Shown piece by piece: positions 14,925-23,569 of a stretch of 34,679 nt of DNA. Origin of the DNA: Verrucomicrobiia bacterium (GTDB lineage Bacteria; Verrucomicrobiota; Verrucomicrobiia; Limisphaerales; UBA1100); contig JAAZZB010000076.1 of NCBI GenBank assembly GCA_014239365.1, positions 1-34,679 of the forward strand, given 5' to 3'. The notes beneath the pieces are model-generated. The model was not told the origin of the DNA. It worked only from the letters and a program-made list of their open reading frames with translations, and made no database searches. Numbering within the stretch: the first letter of the stretch is position 1; each line of letters begins with the position of its first letter. Position numbers and translations under genes: made by a program.

Positions 14925-16318
14925 TGTTTCAACTCCCTCGCCAACTCGTGCGCCACGCGCGTGATGTCGCCCGCGCCGATGAACACCACCACATCGTCCG
15001 GCTGCAATGCCGCGCGCATCGTTTCGCGCAGTACCTCGAGCGAGGCGGCGTAGCCCGCCGGACGGCCTTGTTTGCTAATGGCCGCCGCGAGCCGTTGGCC
15101 GTTCACATCCGCGATGGGCGTTTCGCTGGCGGCGTACACTTCCGTGACCCACAACAAATCCGCATCACCAAAACTCTCCGCAAATTCGCTGAGCAAATGT
15201 TGCGTGCGCGAATACCGATGCGGCTGAAACGCCACCACCAAACGCCCGCCGCATTGTTCCTTGATGGCCCGCAGCGTGGCGGTGATCTCGCGCGGATGAT
15301 GCCCGTAATCATCAAAGATGCGAAAGCGATCGTCACAAAAAATTTCCTGTTGCCGTCGTTCCACGCCACGAAAGTCCGCCACCGCCTTGGCAATCTCCTC
15401 CGCCGCAAATCCGTTGTGATGCAAAAATGCAATCGCCGCCACCGCGTTGGAAACGTTTTTCTCACCAAACAAGCGGATGGTAAATTCCCCCAACCGCGCT
15501 TCGCCCAGCCAAACGATGAAGCTGTGGTCCGGCTGAATCTCAACGCGATAATCAGCCGTGGAATCGAAGCCAAAGGTTACGGCCGCCGGTTGTTCTGCAT
15601 ACAACTCCACCAGTCTTGGATCATCAGCGCAGAAAAAAACCGTGCCGCTCGTCTGCCCTGCGAACGTGCTAAACTCATTGCACACGGCCTCGAAATTGGA
15701 ATAAAAATCCAAATGCTCTTCGTCGATATTCAGCACGATGGATTGGCGCGGATGGAACTCGCGCAATGTGCCATCGCTCTCATCGGCTTCCACCACAAAA
15801 AAAGAATCGTCCGCGCCGCAACGTGAATGACGGCCCAGCTGCGGTGCCAATGCGCCCACGGCAAAGCCCGGATTTGCGCCAAGCGCTTCCAGCGCGTGCG
15901 CGAGCAACGCGGTGGTGGTGGATTTGCCGTGCATCCCCGCGATGCAAACACTGCGCCGCCGATCCGCCAGCGCCGCGAGCAATACCGCCCGGCGCGCCAC
16001 CGGAAGGCTCTGCTGCTCGGCGGCGGCAAGTTCCGGGTTGTCCGTGCGGATGGCCGAGCTGTAAACCACGAGGCCGGGCCGGGCATTGATGAGTTGTTCC
16101 GGCGCGTGACCGATGAAAATTTCCGCGCCGCGTTCGCGTAATTGCTGCACCCCGGCATTCTCCACCAAGTCCGACCCGTGCACCGCAAAATCTGCATCGA
16201 GCAGCAAATGCGCCAGCCCGCTCATCCCGCAACCGCCGATGCCCACCAAATAGACCGGCGCGCCCGGCAGCGCCTCCGCCAGCCATTTCGCCATCTGTTC
16301 GCGGTTCAATCGTTTCAT
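14921..16318 (-). CDS. murC: UDP-N-acetylmuramate--L-alanine ligase MurC
   Basis: Adds L-alanine to UDP-MurNAc, the first peptide step of the peptidoglycan precursor. The 465-aa protein has the three Mur-ligase domains. The N-terminal nucleotide-sugar motif is VYLVGIGGCGMSGLAHLL (22-39). The ATP loop is AGMHGKSTTTALL (127-139), where GTHGKTTT is usual: Met replaces the first Thr and Ser the P-loop Thr, changes that keep a usable G-x-x-G-K-S loop. VEADESDGTLREFHP, LNIDEEHLDFY and DDYGHHPREI follow, then AFQPHRYSRTQHL in the C-terminal domain. It stands between murG and murB, with a 45-base gap after murG in which I see no feature. Confidence 0.96.
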   Translation of the reverse strand: MKRLNREQMAKWLAEALPGAPVYLVGIGGCGMSGLAHLLLDADFAVHGSDLVENAGVQQLRERGAEIFIGHAPEQLINARPGLVVYSSAIRTDNPELAAAEQQSLPVARRAVLLAALADRRRSVCIAGMHGKSTTTALLAHALEALGANPGFAVGALAPQLGRHSRCGADDSFFVVEADESDGTLREFHPRQSIVLNIDEEHLDFYSNFEAVCNEFSTFAGQTSGTVFFCADDPRLVELYAEQPAAVTFGFDSTADYRVEIQPDHSFIVWLGEARLGEFTIRLFGEKNVSNAVAAIAFLHHNGFAAEEIAKAVADFRGVERRQQEIFCDDRFRIFDDYGHHPREITATLRAIKEQCGGRLVVAFQPHRYSRTQHLLSEFAESFGDADLLWVTEVYAASETPIADVNGQRLAAAISKQGRPAGYAASLEVLRETMRAALQPDDVVVFIGAGDITRVAHELARELKQ

Positions 16319-16363
16319 CCGGCGGATGGTTTAGAGGGTGCGCGCGGTTTTGTCGACGGCGCG

Positions 16364-17398
16364 TTATCCCAAACGCTCAAGAATACGCGCGGCGATTTGC
16401 CGTGCCGCCTCCGGCGCATCCAGTGCGCCCATCGCGGTGGACATTTTTTTGAGGCGTGATGAATCACCCATCAACTCCCTAACGAGTTTGGCCAAGCCTG
16501 CGGAAGTTGTTTCGTCCTGTTCTAAAACAATCGCCCCGCCGCCCTGCTCCGCCACGCGGGCATTGGCGCGCTGATGGTCGTCCGCCGAATTGGGCAGCGG
16601 AATCAAAATCGCCGGCACCCGCGCCGCCGCCAACTCCGCCAGCGAAGACGCCCCCGCGCGCCCGATCACCACCGAGGCCCGCGCCAATGCGGCGGGCATG
16701 TCCTCGTAAAATGCAAACACTTCGGTTTGGGGAGAGTGTTTGGCGTGGGCGGTTTTCACTTCATCAAAATCAGCCTCGCCACAAAGATGAATGATGGGCG
16801 TGTTGGTCAATTTCATTTCAGTCACCAATCGATTGATGGCCCGCGCACCTTGGCTGCCACCGGTGATGAGCAACAGCGGTTCATCGCTGGAGGTTTGTTC
16901 GCGAAACGCCGCCCGCACGGGCGTGCCGGTGACGATGGCGCGACCGCTGAAATGTTGGGTTGCCGCCTCAAAGCCCACAAAAATTTCATCCGCACTCCGC
17001 GCCAGCAAACGATTTGCCCGACCGGGAATGGCGTTGGAATCGTGCAAAAATGTGGCCGCGCCCATTCGTCGCCCCACCCAAATGGGCGCGGCGGAAGTGA
17101 AGCCGCCCATCGCCAGCACAGCTTGGGGCGGGTCACATTCAAAATGCCGCCGCACACTTTTCATCGCCGCGCGCAAGCCGAGCAAAAAACGAATGGGATG
17201 CCGCACGCTAAACGCCACGGCGGGCAAGCACCAATAAGGAAGATCCGGCACGGTGGCGACGGCTTGTTGGTCCACCGGTTTTTCGGAAACCAGCAGTGTC
17301 GCGCGCACGCCGGATTGTTGCAGCTCGCGCGCCACCGCCACGCCGGGGAAAAAATGGCCGCCGGTTCCGCCACACGCAATGGCCACGTGCGGAGGCAT
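16364..17398 (-). CDS. murG: UDP-GlcNAc:undecaprenyl-PP-MurNAc-pentapeptide transferase MurG
   Basis: Peripheral inner-membrane GT-B glycosyltransferase converting lipid I to lipid II. The 344-aa protein carries the glycine-rich loop ACGGTGGHFFPGVAVA near the N-terminus, VLAMGGFTSAAP, HDSNAIPGRANRLLA, the second loop ITGGSQGARAIN, VVIGRAGASSLAELAA and the donor-binding PLPNSADDHQRANA. The family length and all hallmark motifs are present. I chose the ATG at 17398 because it overlaps the ftsW stop as TGATG; a GTG one codon upstream (17401) is the alternative. Confidence 0.95.
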   Translation of the reverse strand: MPPHVAIACGGTGGHFFPGVAVARELQQSGVRATLLVSEKPVDQQAVATVPDLPYWCLPAVAFSVRHPIRFLLGLRAAMKSVRRHFECDPPQAVLAMGGFTSAAPIWVGRRMGAATFLHDSNAIPGRANRLLARSADEIFVGFEAATQHFSGRAIVTGTPVRAAFREQTSSDEPLLLITGGSQGARAINRLVTEMKLTNTPIIHLCGEADFDEVKTAHAKHSPQTEVFAFYEDMPAALARASVVIGRAGASSLAELAAARVPAILIPLPNSADDHQRANARVAEQGGGAIVLEQDETTSAGLAKLVRELMGDSSRLKKMSTAMGALDAPEAARQIAARILERLG

Positions 17399-18537
17399 CA
17401 CGAGGTTTCCGGCAACAGTTCCTGCGGTTCGGGCGACGGCCCACGCGCCTTTGCTTTTTCCGGTGGCGATTCTCCCGCGCGACTGGCAATGCTGAGCAAC
17501 ACCCCCACGCTGCCGAGCATCATCACCAAACTCGAACCGCCATAGCTGATGAACGGCAGCGGCAAGCCTTTGTTCGGCAACGCACTCGTCACCACGCCGA
17601 TATTAATGAACGCCTGCAGCCCAATCAAAAACGTGATGCCCGTGCCGAGAATCATCCCGAAACGATCGCGCGAATGCCACGCGATGTATAATCCGCAAAT
17701 GACAATCGCCGCAAACGCCAGCACCACCAACAAGCTTGCCACCACGCCCAGTTCCTCGCCGATGACTGAGAAAATAAAATCCGTGTGATGCTCCGGCACG
17801 AAGCCGAGTTTTTGTCGGCCATTGCCCAAACCCACGCCGGTGCTGCCGCCCGAGCCCAGCGCGAGCATCGCCTGATACGCCTGAAACCCGGTGCCCTCGC
17901 GGTGTTGTTCCGGATGCAAAAAAGCGGTGATGCGTTTCATGCGCACGGGGTCATTCATAATCGCCACCGTGATGGCCGCCGCGCCCGCACCCATCGGCGG
18001 GATGAGATATTTCCAGTGCGTGCCCGCCACAAAAAGCAAAATGCAACACACCGCAGCGAGCAACATTGTAGTGCCAAAGTCCGGCCCCAGAAAAATCAAT
18101 CCCAAGGTGAGTGCGATAAGCGCGCCGGGCAAGAGCAGTCCATAACGAAACTCACGCATCTGTTTCACATATTTATCCGCCCAAGCGGCGATGCCGATGA
18201 GCAATGTGATTTTGGCCAACTCCGACGGTTGAAAATTCATCGGCCCCAAATCAAACCACCGACGCGCGCCATTGAGTTTGATGCCAATGCCGGGAATCAA
18301 AACCAACACCAGCAACACGAGTGTGCCAATGAACAGCGGCATCGCGAAGCGCTGCAAAATGCGGTAGTCAATTGAAGTGGCGGCAAAGCAAACGCCTAGC
18401 CCCAGCCCGCCCCACACGAGCTGCATCATTAGATAACGCGCGCCGCCGCTGGCCATTCCAGCGCTATAGAGCATCACCATACCCAGCGCCAAAAGGCCGG
18501 CCACGCAAAAAGCCAAAATGGTGGTGGCGTACCGCAT
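17398..18537 (-). CDS. ftsW: Septal peptidoglycan polymerase FtsW (SEDS family)
   Basis: Integral membrane glycosyltransferase that polymerises lipid II at the septum together with the FtsI transpeptidase. The 379-aa protein is strongly hydrophobic with about ten membrane segments. It has SEDS landmarks: GARRWFDLGPMNFQPSELAK in the first half, FLGPDFGTTMLL, EHHTDFIFSVIGEELG in the large periplasmic loop region, and ISYGGSSLVMMLGSVGVLLSI near the end. A hydrophilic tail of about 27 residues follows (SPPEKAKARGPSPEPQELL). In the dcw cluster it lies between the LysM protein and murG, as ftsW rather than rodA would. Confidence 0.95.
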   Translation of the reverse strand: MRYATTILAFCVAGLLALGMVMLYSAGMASGGARYLMMQLVWGGLGLGVCFAATSIDYRILQRFAMPLFIGTLVLLVLVLIPGIGIKLNGARRWFDLGPMNFQPSELAKITLLIGIAAWADKYVKQMREFRYGLLLPGALIALTLGLIFLGPDFGTTMLLAAVCCILLFVAGTHWKYLIPPMGAGAAAITVAIMNDPVRMKRITAFLHPEQHREGTGFQAYQAMLALGSGGSTGVGLGNGRQKLGFVPEHHTDFIFSVIGEELGVVASLLVVLAFAAIVICGLYIAWHSRDRFGMILGTGITFLIGLQAFINIGVVTSALPNKGLPLPFISYGGSSLVMMLGSVGVLLSIASRAGESPPEKAKARGPSPEPQELLPETS

Positions 18538-18552
18538 CGCGGCTGACCACCC

Positions 18553-19443
18553 TTACTGCGCGGGCGGCGGTGGCGCCACGCTGCTCGATGGCCCCGCCGC
18601 AATGGGCGGCGCCGGCACGCTGATGGGCAAACCCGTCGCCGGTGACAACGCCGGGGCCGCTGTTGGGATTGGCGCGGGTGGCGCGGAGGTTCTCATTGGC
18701 ACGGTGAGTTTCTGGCCAATCTTGAGAAAGTCCGAGGTGAGTCCGTTGATCGATTTCAGATTGGCAACCTTGGTGCGATACTTGAGCGCGATGTGGCCCA
18801 GCGTGTCGCCGCTTTTCACGGTGTACACATTGGGCGCGTCGGGCACGGGCATCGCGACTGTCGGCCTTGGCGTCGCGGCGGGAATGATGAGCTTCTGCCC
18901 GATCCGCAATCGCGTGGAAACAACATTCGGGTTCGCCTTGCCCACTGCGTTCATTCCCACGCCGTACTTGCGGCCGATGGAATAAAACGAGTCGCCCTTG
19001 GCCACCACGTGTTCCGTGGTGCCGGTAACGGGCGGCGGCGGGATGGTGGGCGGAACTGTGGTGCCGGTTTCTATCGGCAGCGGCACGGTTGTCGATTCAA
19101 AGCCGCCTCCAGTTTCGATTGGCGGGTTGACCGGCGGATTGATCGGCGGCGGATTAAAACCACCATTGCCGCCACTGCCGATGGCCGGAGTGGGCACGGG
19201 ATCGGGCAAGGTTTCGGATACTGGATCAGGCGCGGGCCCGGCGATTTCAGCCATTTGTTCGGCGGTGGTTTTGGTGCTGTCAGCAGCCTCTTCCTTTTGT
19301 TTGCACGCGTTGAACAAAATGCCGGTGAACAGAGCCACGTGTAGTAACACCACGACGATGACGGCCATTCGCATATTGGAGCGACCGCGGCTTGCGCCTT
19401 CAAAGTTTAATCCCGGCGGAATGATTGGATTGGTTTCCTTCAT
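18553..19443 (-). CDS. Membrane-anchored protein with two LysM domains
   Basis: A 296-aa protein with a hydrophilic N-terminus, one membrane segment (about 24-46, MRMAVIVVVLLHVALFTGIL), a long proline- and glycine-rich spacer (about 66-140), LysM 1 (145-189: HVVAKGDSFYSIGRKYGV ... RIGQKLIIP) and LysM 2 (206-249: YTVKSGDTLGHIALKYRT ... KIGQKLTVP), then a Pro/Ala tail. LysM binds the glycan strands of peptidoglycan, so the protein probably links the inner membrane to the wall. No catalytic domain is present. I chose the ATG at 19443 because AAGGAGAG stands eight bases upstream; the frame is open to 19539. Its place between murD and ftsW suggests a role in septal wall synthesis, an inference from context. 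Confidence 0.92.
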   Translation of the reverse strand: MKETNPIIPPGLNFEGASRGRSNMRMAVIVVVLLHVALFTGILFNACKQKEEAADSTKTTAEQMAEIAGPAPDPVSETLPDPVPTPAIGSGGNGGFNPPPINPPVNPPIETGGGFESTTVPLPIETGTTVPPTIPPPPVTGTTEHVVAKGDSFYSIGRKYGVGMNAVGKANPNVVSTRLRIGQKLIIPAATPRPTVAMPVPDAPNVYTVKSGDTLGHIALKYRTKVANLKSINGLTSDFLKIGQKLTVPMRTSAPPAPIPTAAPALSPATGLPISVPAPPIAAGPSSSVAPPPPAQ

Positions 19444-19450
19444 AATAACA

Positions 19451-19458
19451 CTCTCCTT
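19451..19458 (-). promoter_or_regulatory. Ribosome binding site of the LysM gene
   Basis: AAGGAGAG on the minus strand lies about seven to eight bases before the ATG at 19443 and decides the start of the LysM gene over the longer open frame. Clear Shine-Dalgarno sites are rare among the other genes of the window. Confidence 0.75.
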
Positions 19459-19581
19459 TTTTATAGTGGAAACCCGAATCTTCGGGTCGACACCTCCTTT
19501 GTTTCCCACGCCCGCAGGCGAGGCATTAGTTAACAGCAAGGAGGATGGCCCGCCAAACCCATTGTGAAAAACTTGTCGACA

Positions 19582-19601
19582 GCGTGTGAACAGTCACACG
19601 C
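19582..19601. promoter_or_regulatory. Perfect palindrome upstream of the LysM gene
   Basis: GCGTGTGA and TCACACGC form a perfect 8-bp inverted repeat around a 4-base centre in the 201-base gap between murD and the LysM gene, the largest gap inside the mur-fts part of the cluster. No T-tract follows on either strand, so it looks more like an operator or RNA hairpin than a terminator. A second small inverted repeat (CCCGA/TCGGG, 19473-19486) lies nearer the LysM start. Confidence 0.45.
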
Positions 19602-19644
19602 ACGCCATCGGCTTACGGGTTTCTCCCCGGAGCGGTTACGGCGT

Positions 19645-21024
19645 TCAAACGCCGGTTCGGGTGTCCGCGCTCTGCCCGATCACTGCCTGGCAAAACTCGC
19701 GACCCCGGTGTTCATAGCTGTCAAACATATCAAAACTGGCACAAGCCGGTGACAGCAAAACCACATCTCCGGGAACAGCTTTCCTCCTTGCTTCTGCCAC
19801 TGCTTTTACCAAATTTGCAGCCAAATCGCAAGGGGAAAATAAGGCCCAAGCGGCACGAATCTGCTCCCGCGCTTCGCCCATCAGAAACGCACCTTTCACA
19901 CGCTTGGCAATCTCCGGCCCCGCCGCGTGGAAATCCAAGCCTTTGTCCTGCCCGCCGGCGATAAGCCAGATATTTTTGGGCGAATCGCCTGCAGGCATTG
20001 CACGCAAGGCACTGCACAAGGCATGAACATTGGTGGCTTTGGAGTCGTTCACAAAACGCACGCCATCGATTTCAGCCACAAACTCGCAGCGATGTGGCCC
20101 CGCACAACTGGCGGCCAGCGCGGCTTTCATTTCAGCAACAGAAATGTTCAGGCAATTCCCCACCGCGAGCGTGGCCAAAAGATTTTCGGCATTGTGCAAT
20201 CCCGCGAGCGAGCACTCATCGAGATCAAGAATTGGCCCGGCCCAATCGGGAAGTGTACTGACGAGCAAGCTGCGATCCACGTGCAAATCGGCAGACGCGT
20301 CCGTTGCGCTAAAGGTGATGACTTTCGAATGCGGTGCGAGATTGAGTTTTTCCAATTCCCGTAACGCCTCCAAATGGATAATGGCGTGGTCGAACGGTTT
20401 TTGGTTTTCAAACAAACGCGCTTTCGCACGGATATAATTTTCCATCGAACCGTGCCGATCCAAATGATCCGGCGCGAGGTTGAGCAACACGCCGATGGCG
20501 GGACGAAAGTCGCCAATGGTTTCGAGCTGGAACGAACTGACCTCCAACGTCACCGCATCAAGCGCCCGCGATTCGCCAGCCACAGCGCAAAGCGGCGTGC
20601 CGATATTTCCAGCGGCCACTGTGCGGATCTGCGCTTGGCCGAGTAGCGAGGCGACCAATTCGGTGGTAGTGGTTTTGCCGTTGGTGCCGGTGATGGCGAT
20701 GGCGGGGCATTCGGTGAAGTGCCAACCCAATTCCAGTTCACCCCAAACCGGCACGCCCCGCGTGCGGAGGCTTGCAACCAACGGAAGATCCAAACGCACG
20801 CCGGGGCTGATGACGGCAAGGTCGAATGCATCCGGAATTTCATTCGCGCCAAGAATGCAAGTCGCGCCTTTGGCGGTGAGGCCGCTGGCGATTTCTTGGA
20901 GTGCTGGCGAATCGGCGGTGTCCACCGCAGTGACCGCCGCACCGTGTTGCAACAGCAACTCCGCCGCCGCCACGCCACTGCGGCCGAGGCCGATGACGCA
21001 TACTTGTTGTGCCGACCAATCCAT
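19645..21024 (-). CDS. murD: UDP-N-acetylmuramoyl-L-alanine--D-glutamate ligase MurD
   Basis: Adds D-glutamate to UDP-MurNAc-L-alanine. The 459-aa protein has the N-terminal domain VCVIGLGRSGVAAAELLL (8-25) with ISPGVRLDLPLV, and the ATP loop ITGTNGKTTTTELV (111-124). TLEVSSFQLETI, LNLAPDHLDRHGSMENY, VRFVNDSKATNVHA and WLIAGGQDKGLDF follow in order, and the C-terminal domain has VLLSPACASFDMFDSYEHRG. All are family hallmarks. It follows mraY with a three-base gap, and a 201-base gap with a palindrome separates it from the LysM gene. Confidence 0.96.
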   Translation of the reverse strand: MDWSAQQVCVIGLGRSGVAAAELLLQHGAAVTAVDTADSPALQEIASGLTAKGATCILGANEIPDAFDLAVISPGVRLDLPLVASLRTRGVPVWGELELGWHFTECPAIAITGTNGKTTTTELVASLLGQAQIRTVAAGNIGTPLCAVAGESRALDAVTLEVSSFQLETIGDFRPAIGVLLNLAPDHLDRHGSMENYIRAKARLFENQKPFDHAIIHLEALRELEKLNLAPHSKVITFSATDASADLHVDRSLLVSTLPDWAGPILDLDECSLAGLHNAENLLATLAVGNCLNISVAEMKAALAASCAGPHRCEFVAEIDGVRFVNDSKATNVHALCSALRAMPAGDSPKNIWLIAGGQDKGLDFHAAGPEIAKRVKGAFLMGEAREQIRAAWALFSPCDLAANLVKAVAEARRKAVPGDVVLLSPACASFDMFDSYEHRGREFCQAVIGQSADTRTGV

Positions 21025-21027
21025 TGG

Positions 21028-22206
21028 TCAGCGCAGTTTCAGCGTGGCCAACGCGAGCACGGCGAAGAGAATGCCGATGATGTAAAACCGCACGACCACT
21101 TGGTTTTCGTGCCAGCCTTTTTCCTGAAAATGATGGTGCAGCGGGGCTTTTAAAAATATGCGCCGACCGGTGCCCGTGCGAATGCGCGTCCATTTGAACC
21201 AACCGCGCTGGAGAATGACCGACACCGCCTCAAGCACAAAAATGCCGCCGGCAATGACCAACACGAAAGGTTGATGAATGAGCACCGCCATGATGCCCAG
21301 CGAACCGCCCAGCGCGAGTGAGCCGGTGTCGCCCATAAAGACGCGTGCGGGGAAGCAGTTGAACCACAGAAACCCAAGGCACGCGCCCATCATCCCCGCG
21401 CACACCACCGAAAGCTCGCCCGCGCCGGACACCGACGGCACGTACAACTCGCGCGCCAATTCCACATGGCCCGCGATATAAGTGAACACATAAAAAACCA
21501 TCGAAACAATCAGCACACTGCCGACCGCAAGGCCATCAAGGCCGTCGGTAAAGTTCACCGCGTTGGAGCTGCCCATAATCGCGCACACGGTGATGACCAC
21601 TCCGACCACCGCCGCCCACGAAAAAACCATCGTAGCCGAAGGCCCGGAGAGAATGGGGTCCTTCAAAAACGGCACCATCACTTCGGTGATAAGCTGGCGC
21701 GTTTCCGCCAACCGCCACAAATAAATCGCAATGGTTGCGCTGAGAATTAACTGCACGATGAGCTTCACTTTTTCTGTGAGGCCATCGCTGTTTTGGCGCG
21801 TGATTTTTGAGTAGTCGTCGTAAAACCCAAGCAAGCACAGCACCAACATCGAGAGCAGCGTAAGAGTGACAAGCGGATTCCACTGCGCCCACAGCAGCGC
21901 CGAGAGGTCGATGACGCCCACGATGAGCAGCCCGCCCATCGTCGGCACGCCGCGTTTGGAAACGCCGTCGGTCATCTTGCCGTCCTCGCGCGCGCGATCC
22001 TCGTATTCCTGCCGCACGCCGATGCGTTGCAGCCAGCGGATGACCATCGGCCCCAGTAGCCAGCACAGCACCAGCGCCGTCACCGCCGCGCCTGCGCCGC
22101 GAAAGGTGATGTACTGAAACACGCGCAGCGGCGAAAGCCAGTCGCCCCATTGAGCGTGACCGTTTGCCACCAGCCATTCCGGCAGTTGACTTAAATAATA
22201 AAACAT
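21028..22206 (-). CDS. mraY: Phospho-N-acetylmuramoyl-pentapeptide transferase MraY
   Basis: Integral membrane enzyme that transfers phospho-MurNAc-pentapeptide to undecaprenyl phosphate, giving lipid I. The 392-aa protein has about ten membrane segments and the known signatures: KRGVPTMGGLLIV, the Asp pair in CLLGFYDDYSKI, NAVNFTDGLDGLAVG, CFPARVFMGDTGSLALGG, and the cytoplasmic histidine loop APLHHHFQEKGWHE. Length is slightly above the usual 360 because of extra residues at the N-terminus and in the central loop. Start ATG at 22206, six bases after murF. Confidence 0.96.
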   Translation of the reverse strand: MFYYLSQLPEWLVANGHAQWGDWLSPLRVFQYITFRGAGAAVTALVLCWLLGPMVIRWLQRIGVRQEYEDRAREDGKMTDGVSKRGVPTMGGLLIVGVIDLSALLWAQWNPLVTLTLLSMLVLCLLGFYDDYSKITRQNSDGLTEKVKLIVQLILSATIAIYLWRLAETRQLITEVMVPFLKDPILSGPSATMVFSWAAVVGVVITVCAIMGSSNAVNFTDGLDGLAVGSVLIVSMVFYVFTYIAGHVELARELYVPSVSGAGELSVVCAGMMGACLGFLWFNCFPARVFMGDTGSLALGGSLGIMAVLIHQPFVLVIAGGIFVLEAVSVILQRGWFKWTRIRTGTGRRIFLKAPLHHHFQEKGWHENQVVVRFYIIGILFAVLALATLKLR

Positions 22207-22212
22207 CCTCCC

Positions 22213-23562
22213 TTAAATTAAATCTTCAAGCTGCTCCAATCGCGCCGCGCGTGATGCCTTCAGCAACACCGCATCATCCGGCTGCAGCCAATCGCGCAAA
22301 ACACAAGCCGCCGCTTCGGCGTCCAATACGGCTTCAGCTTTTGCCAAACCCGCTTCACGCGCCGCGCCGACTGTGATCGCTGCATTCGCGCCGACGGCAA
22401 TTAAGCCATCCAAAATCTCAGCCGCTTGCTCGCCCGCCTCGCGATGCGCGGCTTCGGCATGATCGCCCAACTCGGCCATTTCACCCAGCACCGCGTAGCG
22501 TTTTCCTGTTACCTCCAAACTGCCCAGCGTTTCCAGCGCGGCCGCCACGGAATCAGCGTTGGCGTTGTACGCATCGTTCAGCCAGCGCACGCCGTTTTTT
22601 TCACTCAACTGCAAACGCATTGCCGGTGCGGGGCATTCGGCCAAACCACGCGCGATGGCCTCGCGATTGAGTCCCAGCTCCGCCGCCGCCGCGATGGCCA
22701 GCGTGGCGTTAGCGGCTTGGTGGCGGCCGAGCAGCGGGGTGGTGTATTCACCACTCCATTCCTCCGAAGGCGCACGCACTTCAAATGTGGCGCCGGTTTC
22801 GGCCACTTGCACGCCGCTCACTTGCCAATCATTCGCGTCGCCGAAACCCACGGTGGTCACCGGTGCGTTGCTGCGTTCGCCCATTGATTGACTCCAATCG
22901 TCGTCGCCATACAGAAAAAGTTTTCCACCGGCGGGCAACAATTCACCGAGCATCCCTTCCTCGCGCGCCACGCCTTCGAGATTGCCAAAAAATTCCAGAT
23001 GCTCGCGGCCAATACCGGTGAGCAATCCGAATTGCGGCGCGGCCATTTTCACCAATGGCGGCAACTCGCCGGGATGATTGGTGCCCAACTCCAGCACCGC
23101 GGCACGATGGTGACGCTCGATGGACAACAGTGTGGCGGGCACACCGATGTCGTTGTTAAAACTGGCCTCACTGTGGAGCGTTTCCATTTCTGCGCGCAAG
23201 ATTGCGGCGAGCATTTCTTTGGTGGAAGTTTTGCCGTTCGATCCAGCGATGCCAAAAACCGTGGCCTCCATTTCCGCGCGATGAGCGACCGCCAATTGAC
23301 CGAACGCGCGGCGGGTATCTTTCACTAAAATATGAGGCGCATCGTAACGCGAATCTACAACCGCCGCCACCGCTCCGGCCGCGATGGCGGCGGCGGCGAA
23401 TTGGTTGCCATCAAAGTTTTCACCACGCAAGGCGATGAACAAATCGCCGCGCTGGAGCTTGCGAGTGTCGGTGCACACGCGCTGGAACATTGTGTTTGGG
23501 TCAATGCCATGCGGTTGGCCGTCACAAGCTTCGATTGCAAATTGGAGTGGGCGCGGTTGCAT
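22213..23562 (-). CDS. murF: UDP-N-acetylmuramoyl-tripeptide--D-alanyl-D-alanine ligase MurF
   Basis: Adds the D-Ala-D-Ala made by Ddl to the UDP-MurNAc-tripeptide. The 449-aa protein opens with a substrate domain containing VCTDTRKLQRGDLFIALRGE (29-48). The ATP loop is GIAGSNGKTSTKEML (104-118); its GSNGKTSTK form is typical of MurF. LELGTNHPGEL, TGIGREHLEFFGNLEGVA and WLNDAYNANADSV follow, then the C-terminal YAVLGEMAELGDHAEAAHRE. It lies directly after murE with a seven-base gap. Confidence 0.96.
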   Translation of the reverse strand: MQPRPLQFAIEACDGQPHGIDPNTMFQRVCTDTRKLQRGDLFIALRGENFDGNQFAAAAIAAGAVAAVVDSRYDAPHILVKDTRRAFGQLAVAHRAEMEATVFGIAGSNGKTSTKEMLAAILRAEMETLHSEASFNNDIGVPATLLSIERHHRAAVLELGTNHPGELPPLVKMAAPQFGLLTGIGREHLEFFGNLEGVAREEGMLGELLPAGGKLFLYGDDDWSQSMGERSNAPVTTVGFGDANDWQVSGVQVAETGATFEVRAPSEEWSGEYTTPLLGRHQAANATLAIAAAAELGLNREAIARGLAECPAPAMRLQLSEKNGVRWLNDAYNANADSVAAALETLGSLEVTGKRYAVLGEMAELGDHAEAAHREAGEQAAEILDGLIAVGANAAITVGAAREAGLAKAEAVLDAEAAACVLRDWLQPDDAVLLKASRAARLEQLEDLI

Positions 23563-23569
23563 TTGTGGA

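Noticed and set aside
14645..15826. Long plus-strand open frame (393 codons) opposite murB and murC
   Set aside because: Lies entirely antisense to two certain genes, has basic, low-complexity-looking composition typical of a shadow frame and no recognisable domain.
19441..19539. Extended N-terminus of the LysM protein up to 19539
   Set aside because: The extra 32 residues have no homologous look, and a proper ribosome site stands before the ATG at 19443.
19541..19598. Short plus-strand ORF after AAGGAGG at about 19545
   Set aside because: The Shine-Dalgarno-like sequence touches the ATG with no spacer and only 14 codons follow; probably chance.
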